DNA of 48,811 nucleotides from Chara braunii (Eukaryota; Streptophyta; Charophyceae; Charales; Characeae), in NCBI GenBank assembly GCA_003427395.1, contig BFEA01000232.1, positions 1,353,310 to 1,402,120 on the forward strand, written 5' to 3'. This document shows, piece after piece, positions 32,486-41,584 of this stretch. Both the position numbers and the translations under genes were made by a program. The notes beneath the pieces were generated by a model, which did not search any database, was not told the origin of the DNA, and saw only the letters and a list, made by a program, of their open reading frames with translations. Positions within the stretch are counted from its first letter, which is position 1. Every line of letters starts with the position of its first letter.

Positions 32486-32994
32486 CTCTAGACCATGTGG
32501 AGAAGAGTGCGCGCACCAGAGAGAAACTCCCAACCCACATATGTCTATGACAGAGGTTGCTGGCCAATGCCTAGATAGTTGTCCAGAGACTGCTTGCGTT
32601 AGGGTCTCTCAAGGCACTTCCCTCACAGGCGTGGCACAAGAATTGAAGGAGAGAATGCCCGTCTGGGCCAAGATGAAGAAGGATGCGAAAGGACAACTAG
32701 TGTTAATAGATGTAGAGATTTTTAGAGGACGAGTAGGGGCCCTTATAGATAGTGGGGCCACCTGTAGTTATATCAGTAGAAAAGTGTTGCAGAAGTTAAA
32801 GCTAAAACTGAAGGTCCATAAATTAGAAGACCCTATAGTCAGCGTCCTCGCAGTCAATCGCACTATGCTAGTCGAGGATTACGTAAGGGAGTCCAGACAT
32901 ACCTCCCATTTGACATGGTCCTAGGAATGGACTCGGGAGAGGCAGCAGGGGCCACACTCCACTTGAGAGAGCACTAGTGTAGGCTCCCTAGTCC
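32466..32994 (+). pseudogene. H element: aspartic protease
   Basis: This lies in the -1 frame relative to gag. It has a canonical catalytic motif, ALIDSGATCSYIS, followed by LKLKLKVHKLEDP. A frameshift near 32890 and stops degrade the C-terminal part; codons for a FDMVLGMDS-like segment are visible in another frame at 32910-32935. Confidence 0.82.
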
Positions 32995-34110
32995 ATCAGG
33001 CGAAGTCACGACAAGCCGCCTGTTCCATGTGTTAGGAGTAGATAACTCTTTGGCACATTGTTGCCTCGGTGCTCCCGCGTTCGCGCGCTTAGTGAAGAAG
33101 GAGCAATTAGAGGAACATATCTTTGTAGCCTATGTTAGGCCTGTTACTGAGCCTAAGGAAGAGAAACCCATTGATCCGGCTATTGCCAAGCTGCTGGAGG
33201 AGTTTACAGACTTAGCTAAGCCGCCTACTGGAGTAGTGCAGTGGCCCATCCAACATCGTATTGAGATAGAGCCTGGCAGTAGGACTCCTAAAGGAGCCAT
33301 CTACAGAATGTCCCCGAGGGAGTTAGAGGAGCTGCGCAAGCAGTTAGATGAGCTCCTCGAAAAGGGTTGGATTATGCTCAGTTCATCTCCTTTTGGAGCA
33401 CCTGTTTTGTTCGTCCCCAAGAAGGAGAGAGAGTTGAGAATGTGTATTGACCATAGGGGTCTTAACGCCATCACAGTGAAGAATGCAGAACCATTGCCCC
33501 ATATAGATGATTTGTTAGATCGGGTGCAGGGCTGCAAATATTTCTCTAAGATAGACTTGAAGTCAGGCTATCATCAGATAGAGCTCCATCCTGATGATCA
33601 CCACAAGATGGCGTTCAGGACCAGATATGAGCACTACGAGTTTATAGTGATGCCCTTTGGACTAACCAATGCGCCAGCCACCTTTCAGCGCTGCATGAAC
33701 GATTTGTTTAGGCCATGGTTAGACAGATTTGTGGTAGTATACCTAGATGATATTTTAGTTCTTAGTAAGACCCTCGAGGAGCATGAGGGCCATCTTCGGC
33801 AGGTCTTGGAAAAGCTAAGGGAAGCTAACTTCAAGATTAACACGAAGAAGTGCGAGTGGGCCAAGATGCAAGTTCTGTACTTGGGCCACATCTTAGAGAT
33901 GGTATAAAACCTGAGGACAGTAAGATACCAGCGATTAGAGATTGACCAACTCCCCGCACGTTGACAGAGTTGCGGCCGTTCCTAGGGTTGGCAAATTACT
34001 ACAGAAAGTTCGTCAGAAACTTTTCCACTATCGCTGCTCCCCTCCGCAGGTTGCTAAAGAAAGAGGCAATTTGGAAGTGGGACAAAGACTACAGCCCTAA
34101 AGAAGTTACT
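32995..34110 (+). pseudogene. H element: reverse transcriptase
   Basis: The linker VKKEQLEEHIFVAYVRPV is followed by the RT blocks GAIYRMSPRELEELRKQL, GWIMLSSSPFGAPVLFVPKK (IMLS for the usual IRPS), MCIDHRGLNAITVKN, FSKIDLKSGYHQIE, MPFGLTNAPATFQ and VVVYLDDILVLSK with intact YLDD. A frameshift and stop near 33900 separate the connection segment ([33 protein letters not shown]). It is closely related to E. Confidence 0.9.
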
Positions 34111-35330
34111 ACCCAGTCCTGAAGGTAGTCGATCCGTCTTTGCCTTTTGTTGTTACTACTAACGCAAGTCAATATGGCATAGGTGTTGTCTTACAGCAAG
34201 ACGATGGCAATGACTATAGACCCGTGGAGTTCATGTCTGCTAGGATGCCTTCAGAGAAGGTTGCGACATCTATCTACGAGAGGGAACTCTACGCTCTCAG
34301 CCAAACTTTAGACCACTGGAAGCATTATCAGCTTGGGAGGCACTTCAAAGTGTATTCAGACCACGGGACATTGAGGTGGATGAAGACGCAAGCCAAAATG
34401 ACACCTAAGCTTACTAGCTGGGCAACAGAGATAGATCAGTTTGACTTTGAGCTCAAGCCAATAAAAGTGAAGTATAATGTAGTTGCGGATGCTCTAAGCA
34501 AAAGAGCAGATTACTTTGGAGGGATAGTTCACTATGTGGATATAGGGAGAGACCTGCAACAGAAAGTCAAAGAGGCATATGCACAGGACCCTATTTATAG
34601 TGATCTCCTCAAGAGAGTCAAGGAGTCTCCAGAGTCTGAGCCAGACTACCGCCCTACAGATGGGCTACTATTTGAGAAGACTAACGGAGATGACCGATTG
34701 TGCGTTCCTGATAGTGAAGAGATCCGTAGTTTGATCTTAGGGGAATGTCACGACACCGAGGGACATTTTGGTTGGCAGAAGACATTGGCCAACCTCATAC
34801 GCACGTATACATGGCCAACCTCATACGCACGTATACATGGCCAGGTATGAAGGCCGACTGCATAGAGTACGTACGTAGTTGCAAAGTCTGCCAACGGAAT
34901 AAGACCACTACATGGGCCCCTCTTGGTCTTCTCAGACCCTTGCCTATTCCCACAAGACCTAAAGATTATGTGTCCATTGACTTTATGGATGTCAGGGTCA
35001 AGAGTAGGCATGGCAAGAGCCAAGTCATGGTTATAGTTGACTGATTTAGTAAATATGCAGTCTTTGTTCCCTTACCCGAAGAGGCACGGACAAATTTAGC
35101 TATAGACAAGTTCTTTGATCATTGGGTCAATGAACATGGTCTCCCGCTATCAATAGTTAGTCACAGAGATACCAGGTTCACTAGTCAGAACTGGCAGGAG
35201 TTGATGAGACTCTATGGCTCTAGGTTGTTGATGTCATATGGCCGTCATCGTGAGACTAGCGGTCATACTGAACAGATGAACAAAATCCTGCAGCAAGTTC
35301 TCAGAATGTATATTAGACCCGATCAGCTTA
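34111..35330 (+). pseudogene. H element: RNase H and N-terminal part of integrase
   Basis: RNase H: VVTTNASQYGIGVVLQQDDG (TTNAS for TTDAS, a catalytic Asp to Asn change), STYERELYAL-like, VYSDHGTL, VVADALSKRA. Integrase zinc domain: CHDTEGHFGWQKT, then a 26-bp perfect tandem duplication (34787-34812 and 34813-34838) that shifts the frame, then CKVCQRNK. Core: SIDFMDVR, a TGA at 35041-35043, VSHRDTRF (Ser-His-Arg-Asp) and GHTEQMNK. It ends IRPDQL at the TTAA where T inserted. The C-terminal continuation is at 4636-5373 on the other strand. Confidence 0.88.
34787..34838 (+). repeat. 26-bp perfect tandem duplication in the H integrase
   Basis: Two identical 26-bp units (ggccaacctcatacgcacgt...) lie head to tail inside the integrase zinc-domain codons. 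They shift the reading frame, so the duplication arose after H lost function or caused that loss. Confidence 0.95.
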
Positions 35331-35753
35331 AACCACCAGTACCCCGCCCAGCCAAAGTTTTTTCACTTCCTGAATTCATGAAAGACGTCAACAGGCATGG
35401 TAGAGGCTCAGGAGAGCCTCGACACTAGTACGGGTGGTAGCCTGTTTCAAAAACAAAAACGAGCGACCAAAGAGGACACAAGCACCACAAAAAAAAAAAG
35501 CAAAAAAGAAAGAAAGGAAAAGAACAGTTGTGCACGGGAAATCCGAAACAACCTGCCAACCTACCTCCCAGAACGGCGCGGATGGCGGCGTCAAGATCTG
35601 GAGGGACTGGGGCCCGGCCCTGCAACTTTTGTTTTTTTCTGTGAATGTGGCGTGTCCTGGACTAAGGGCGCTGGACTTTGGAATGCATCTTCCCCTAAAG
35701 CATCGAAAGATACAGAGAAGATTAGCATGCTCTTGCACGCAAATATAGAGAAT
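35328..35753 (-). mobile_element. Transposon T, right arm
   Basis: It begins with TTAA and the 14-bp ACCACCAGTACCCC, and ends at the E target-site duplication GAAT (35750-35753). It is rich in A-runs and encodes nothing recognisable. The end next to E is U6-derived (about 35705-35753). With the left arm, T is about 0.91 kb. Confidence 0.65.
35705..35753 (+). pseudogene. U6 snRNA-derived fragment inside T, split by E
   Basis: GATACAGAGAAGATTAGCATG (35709-35729) has an exact 20-nt match to the U6 core. It is followed by a shortened version of the CCCCTGC...CACGC region and AAAT...GAGAAT. On the far side of E (5856-5869, minus strand) the sequence continues CCAAATT, as at the 3' end of U6, and then a run of 19 A. 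The 5' stem-loop is degenerate. Confidence 0.62.
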
Positions 35754-36762
35754 TGCGAGAATCAGGGTCCTCGGTAGGCCCAAGGGGCCCTGTTTGCAGC
35801 ATTGCCCGCCCTAAGTGAAGGCGGAGGTGCCCGCCCTAAGTGAAGTCGGGCCTAACATTTCACAAGAGGCCTACGACTGTAAATTTCATATTTGGGGGTA
35901 CAGGCAGTTGCGACGCGCCAGTTGGTTGAGAGAAACACAGGTCGAGCAACAAAGAAATTTCCACGGCCCTCCGGGCCTTTCCAAAGAATGCAGGCGCTGG
36001 GCGTGATTCGCAGCCTCATACAGAGACAGTTGGGCGCCCAACTGAACGAGGCCCAGCATCCCAGTAGCTGTTGTACACAGGCAGCCTTTTGAGGAGTGCA
36101 GCCAGGCTGCTCAAGCAGACCAGCTCTTTCCGTAAAAGAAAGAGCTCTCGCCAGGCAGCCTCATTGGGTCACTTGCTGGCTGGCGGCAGCGCTGCTGGAG
36201 CAATTGCTCGCGGGCTGGCTGCCGGCATTGGAGCAAGAGGCTGCGCACGTGCGGTCATGTGTGGGAGCAGGGCGCTGCTGAGGGCAGCGCCATAGCCAGC
36301 CTCCATAGCGGGCTCGGCTTGGGTACACAGTGAGGCGCAGGGGTGGTCTTCGGGTGTAAGAGAGGACAGGTGTGGGTGTTAAGTCAAGGAAGGGCGAAGG
36401 ATGATGATGATGATGATGTGAGGGCACTTACCTTGTATTGGCGATGGTCAGCATATGGGTGACATCTTCAAGTACTTCGGGTTGCCGTTGATGTCAACAG
36501 TTGCATTGTCTATTATTAGGATGATAGTAGTTGTGTAGGAGTAGGCTGGGCGCTGAGCGCCAAGTAGGAGTGAGAAGGGACTGGACTCTTGTGTTGCTGA
36601 AGGAGAGAGAAAGCTCTCCATGACATTGGTTTTCAGTACTACGAACCTCTATTGGTGTATTATTGGTGCAATGCTGCTCTCTGGACATAGTGTGACTATC
36701 TGGCTTTTAATGTGATGGTGTAATCTGGATTTTTCATCTCGCCGTTGCTTATTTTCCTTGCA
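35754..36762 (+). repeat. E element 5' LTR
   Basis: It starts TGCGAG and ends CTTGCA (1009 bp). Its first 673 bp match the 3' LTR at 43550-44252 with about 3-4% differences, plus a roughly 30-bp insertion in the latter. The last 336 bp match the displaced piece at 5870-6188. It has two tandem 'gcccgccctaagtgaa' units near the start and an ATG-trinucleotide run at 36400-36417. The 5' flank GAAT is the target-site duplication. Confidence 0.93.
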
Positions 36763-36765
36763 ATT

Positions 36766-36780
36766 TGGTATTGGAGCTGG
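36766..36780 (+). promoter_or_regulatory. E element primer-binding site
   Basis: TGGTATTGGAGCTGG lies 3 nt after the LTR end and is identical to the E2 site. It is initiator-Met-like. Confidence 0.85.
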
Positions 36781-38039
36781 TTCATATTGCGCTTCATTGG
36801 TTCTTCGCAATAGCTATTGGTGCTTCGCATGAGGGGTGGGGCAGTGATAAGGCATTGGCGTTGAACATTAGGCGGCCCAGGGTAGAGTTGGCGCGCCAGG
36901 GAGCTATGTGGTGACATACGGGGTGTATGCTGGATGATGAGAGCTCGCTGATGTAGAATATTAAGCCAAGGTGGAACCGCATTCTGCTGTTGGTTGTGTC
37001 GAGGCAAAGAACGGTCATCATAATTGCACATCAGGTTGCCGGTGAGAAATCTGTGGTTGGGGGCAGCATTTATGAGGTACGTTGCTCTCTTCCTTATCTA
37101 CCCTCTTCGTTACTTCTTACCGTGAGGAAGTGAGTTATGTCTTGAGAGTCCTCTCAATGTGAGGTGTCGCGAGCGCTCAACCTTGAGAGTCGACATTCTT
37201 CCTGGGCAGCAAGCTGGTGGGAGACGGGCGAAGCCTCTGAAGGGCCCTGGATGAAGCACTCGGGTCACGGTCACCATGCCAACCCGCTGGGACTAGTACA
37301 CGCATGCTTTGCCGCAAGTCCTTGGTTCTGCTGCTTGCGCAATAGAGGTCATGCAGGGCATGCCAGCCCTTTGACAGACGCTTACTAGACCGTCTTTAAA
37401 CATTTCTGGCTGGGGACTCAGAATTGAATCTGGTTGTGATCGTCGTCCTGTCTGCGACGCTAAATAATTAATGAGGAGATGGGGGCTCTCCTTAAGTCCC
37501 TCCTGATCAGCCAGATCAACCGGGTGTAAGGCTCGTTGCATGCGAGGGTAAATAAAGTGCAGTGGCTGGCATGTTCGGCGTTGACTTGGAGCACAGGGGT
37601 GGGCCGTATTGCACACCTTCAGACACGCTGCTCAGCCAGATGCTCAGGACGTTGACACAAAGTGACCACTCAAGAAGGATATAGGGGGAGGGGGGGATTC
37701 CGGTAACTATTCGCAGTGGCAATCAACAAACAATCTGCCATCAAGCATACATCTCCAACAGGAGATGTTATTTTTATTTTTGATTATCCAGTTGTTACAG
37801 ACTTGACTAACAACTGACAGACAGCTACAGACATATTAGATCTTTGTTGTATTGCAATATGTTCTAGGGTAATCTAAAAATAGATTTCATATATCCTGTA
37901 GGACCTAACATTAGTTGTTACGATATCACCTAACTGTTTTTGTTCCATCCGACCGAAATTAGTTGTGATTATCGGTTGTATGTCAGGCTAAGGTAGGATT
38001 CAGTGTGGATTCTAGTTTAGATCACACACACTGTAGCTC
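36781..38039 (+). mobile_element. E element 5' leader
   Basis: A 1.26-kb untranslated leader. The first 300 bp match the E2 leader in patches. The block 37439-37510 is shared with the H leader and forms two stems (37441-37445/37455-37459 and 37474-37478/37488-37492). It becomes AT-rich from 37760 to the gag start. Confidence 0.8.
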
Positions 38040-39849
38040 ATGAGTGATGCAAGCACTAGTGAGGAGGAGTTGTTAGTGGACGACCGTAGGACTACTCGTG
38101 AGACTGCTCGTAGTCGACCCTTGACGTTCTTGGAGTTAGGTTCAAGAGACGAGAGAAGATTGCGGAGAGAGACTAGAGAGAAAGCAGCGGCAAGGAGAGT
38201 GAGGGCAGCTGAGGATAGTGCTAGGGCTAGAGTTTCAGCTAGCACCGATACAGTCATGGCTACTTCATCTATGTCGCAAACCTCTTCACAGTCCACTTCG
38301 TCAGGAGTCAGTCAGAGTGGTTCTCAAGGGTCCATTAGTCAGACTACTGGCTTGCGAGTCAGCCAGCACACTCAACTCACGCCGGAGGATTTAGAAATCC
38401 GGCAAGCAGAAGAACTCCAGGATGAGCTACAGCGGCAATTGGACGAGGCAGCAGAGACGAGAAGGAGAGCAATCCTGAGAAAAGCTAGACCAGGTAGTAG
38501 AAGAGAGGAGCTAGGCAGATTGGAAGGACTAGATGAGGCGGCATTAGACCCTGTTGTTCGTATACTGCGTAATGCTTTACTATCAGTAGCAGAAGTGCAG
38601 AATGTCCAGCAGGAATTGCTGGCCGAATTGGTAGCAGGCCAGAAACAAATTCTGGCTGAACTCCGGGCTCCTCGTACGATGATGAGGCAGCCACAGTTTG
38701 TTGTAGTTCCCCCTATGGGTGCGGGTCCTTCATCGATGCCGCAACACACAGGGCCAACCTTCTCTCCTATGTTTTGCATACCCCCTCCAGGTGGTTTAGT
38801 AGCAACTAGTGGTCCGGTCCATAGGGTCTCTGTCGTACCATAGACGACAATGGTCACTACAGTCCCACTGTCAAGCCAGGCCCAGGTTAGTGTGCAACAG
38901 CCTGTTTCAGTGGCTATGCAGCCGCTGCAACAAGCCCCTGGGCCCATGCAGCCTATGCAATGGATGCCTAAAATACCTCTGATGAGTCCCAAGCCCTTCT
39001 CTGGCGATAGGAAGAAGGATGAGGACTTAGACACCTATGTGAGGCACAAGTTCGGTCAAAACTTCGATGCCTGGGCACAATCTCAGACATTGGAAGAGTT
39101 CGTACGGTCCGTGTATAACAGGTGGCATGACCCACAAGGGGCTCAGAAGGCCACCGATGCAATCAACAATTTTTGGTCCCGCAGGTTCAAGAATGTTAGA
39201 GAGCTAACAGACACCATAGAACGTTTACTCGTGCTACCTGGTGTGCGTTTTGATCAGAGGTTACCTAAGGTGCCTACCTGCAGAGGTAAGGACCAAGCTA
39301 GTTGATGAGGCCTATGTCGAACAGCACACCTTCGCTTCTTTTAGTAAGAAAGCTCTGGACATAGAGGCAAAGTTGGGATCCGCTCATCAGGTATCTCACG
39401 ATGGTAGGAAGAGACTCCCCCAGGACTGTAAGAAGAAGGGTTAGTTGATGTTCGTTGACCATGATGGTCAAACGACGAAAATTGACGGTTTCCCAGATCT
39501 TGGGGAGGTGACAGAGCAGGATGGGGCCAGTGAGACTTCGGATGGGGGAGTCGTGGCACCTATCAAAGAAAAGGCTAGGGGGACCGGGAAGAAGAAGGTA
39601 GTACGGTCCACGGGCCAGGGCGACCAAGGCACACCTGCCTGGGTGAAGCTTGGTTTAGAATACGAGGTGTGGAGAGATAGAGTTGCTAGGGGCACATGCA
39701 TGAACTGTGGCAATTATGGCCACACGTCTAGAACGTGTCGAGGCAAGAAAGTCTTGACGAGGGTAGCCTCACCAACGGTGGTGGGACTTTCTTCGAACTC
39801 TGGCGGTGCTTCTGCGAGCACTTCGCAGGGAAACACCTCGGGCCAGTAG
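38040..39849 (+). pseudogene. E element: gag
   Basis: The start is MSDASTSEEELLVDD. An acidic/basic N-terminal region is followed by a Ser-rich stretch, a Gln/Glu-rich coiled coil (EIRQAEELQDELQRQLDEA), a Met/Pro/Gln-rich linker, the capsid region (KPFSGDRKKDEDLDTYVRHKF... RWHDPQGAQKATDAI...) and the knuckle CMNCGNYGHTSRTC (CX2CX4HX4C). Damage: TAG 38841-38843 (from CAG), a one-base frameshift near 39262 and TAG 39442-39444. It ends ...TSQGNTSGQ-TAG, with the slip heptamer 12 nt before the stop. Confidence 0.9.
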
Positions 39850-39869
39850 GAGTATTAGCCGCTCTTACT
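39828..39869 (+). promoter_or_regulatory. E element: candidate programmed -1 frameshift signal (GGGAAAC + stem)
   Basis: The gag frame reads caG GGA AAC ACC TCG. A -1 slip continues HLGPVGVLAALTRAEV into the protease frame. A 10-nt spacer is followed by AGTAGGAG (39845-39852) paired with CTCTTACT (39862-39869): 8 bp including one G-U, with a 9-nt loop. The gag TAG lies in the stem. The stem is conserved in H. Confidence 0.8.
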
Positions 39870-40445
39870 CGCGCTGAAGTGGTAACATTGCCTTCCCCAC
39901 TTCAGGCGTTGGCCAAGGCTAGTGACCCACGTATCGCCCCGCAGACACATTCAGACCCACCGACACTTTGTTCGAGAGATGTGTCTGAGGCCCTAGAGGA
40001 GTTAGAGACTGAGTGGTCAGGGAAGGACCCCAGGGACTCTTGGGCGATGATAAGTAGAGGTCCAAAGGGTGAACATTTCGTGGTAGAGGTTGATGTAGGT
40101 GGCCGGACGGTTGGTGCCTCGCAGACATAGGCTCTACACGAAACTTCATCAGTCGTGCTCGTGTGGATAGACTGCGCTTAGGGGACCAAGTGCAGCGGCT
40201 TAGCAGAACTGTAGCTTCTACGCTGGCCAACAAGCACCAAATGGTAGTGAAAGACTATGTCAAGGACATAGCCTGCACCTTCTCCTATGGAGGAGGGGAA
40301 GTGATCCACAAGATCTCCTTCCTGGTTAGCGACGAACTGCCATTCGATATGCTACTGGGCATGTACTACCTCGAAGTCTCGCAACTGCAGTTTGACTGGG
40401 ATAGAAAGGTGTTGATACACAAGTTGCCAAATGGTAGGACCGTTG
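39834..40445 (+). pseudogene. E element: aspartic protease
   Basis: This is in the -1 frame from the slip site. A linker (ALTRAEVVTLPSPLQALAKA...) is followed by FVVEVDVGGRTVGA, then a one-base deletion near 40112, and the active-site region ADIGSTRNFISRARVDRL, where DIGS replaces the usual DSGA/DTGA. The remainder (KISFLVSDELPFDMLLGMYYL) continues in the pol frame. Confidence 0.83.
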
Positions 40446-41584
40446 GGCTGCAAAAGCACAAGGCTAGTAGTCTAGTGGAAAACTACGGCTGCATGTGCGC
40501 TTCTTCTTTCTATAACTATTACAAGCAGAATCGCGAGGAGGGCATGTATCTAGTGTTTGTCTCTGAGAAAGGGGAGACCGCTAAATCACCCCCAGAGATA
40601 GAAAAAGTCATCGCTCAATATTCAGACCTTTTTGAGGAGCCCACGGGTGTGGTCGAAAGGGAGGTTGTCCATGTAATAGAGGTTGTCCCAGGTAGTAAGG
40701 TGCCTAGAGGACGAATCTATAGGATGTCTCCTGCGGAGTTAGATGAGCTTCGCCGCCATCTCAAGGAGTTCACAGAGAAGGGATGGATCCGGCCTAGTAC
40801 CTCCCCTTACGGTGCACCAGTCTTATTTATCCCAAAGAAGGGAGGTCCATTAAGGATGTGCATTGACTATAGGGGCCTCAATGCCATCACTGTAAAGAAT
40901 GCCGAGCCCCTACCTCGCATCGACGACCTCTTGGATAGAGTGCAGGGATGTCGGTACTTCACCAAGATAGATCTGAAGTCCGGATACCATCAAATTGCCG
41001 TTAGACCTGAGGACCAGCACAAAACTGCATTTCAGACCAGGTACGGTCTGTACGAGTTTGTGGTGATGCCCTTTGGTCTATGCAATGCACCTGGTATATT
41101 CCAGCACGCGATGAACAGGATATTTCATGACTACTTAGACAAGTTTATCGTCGTGTACCTCGATGATATTCTTATCTTTAGTAGGACTGTAGAGGAGCAC
41201 GCTGAGCACTTGAAAATAGTGCTAGGTCTCTTACGACAGCACCAGTACAAGGTAAACTTGGACAAATGCGAGTTTGGTGGCACCAAGATCTTGTACTTAG
41301 GTCATGAAATCTCAACAGATGGATTGAGGCCGGAAGGTGCCAAGGTGGCCAGCATACGTGACTGGCCCGGACCTCAAACAGTTACTAAGGTCAGATCGTT
41401 TTTGGGGATGGCGGGCTACTATCGTCCGTTTGTGAAGAACTATAGTATTATAGCTTCCCCATTAATGGATCTAACTCGACTTGACACCCCTTGGGAGTGG
41501 ACTGAAGAGTGTGAGGCAAGCTTCAAGAAATTGAAGTATGCTCTAACACACTATGAAGTTCTCAAACTTTCTGATCCTGAATAA
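40446..41584 (+). pseudogene. E element: reverse transcriptase
   Basis: Uninterrupted from the protease tail. Blocks: GRIYRMSPAELDELRRHL, GWIRPSTSPYGAPVLFIPKK, MCIDYRGLNAITVKN, FTKIDLKSGYHQIA, MPFGLCNAPGIFQ, VVYLDDILIFSR (YLDD intact), YLGHEISTDGLRPE, FLGMAGYYRPFVKNYS. It ends at a TAA (41582-41584) before the RNase H start. It has the best preserved RT of the window together with G. Confidence 0.93.
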
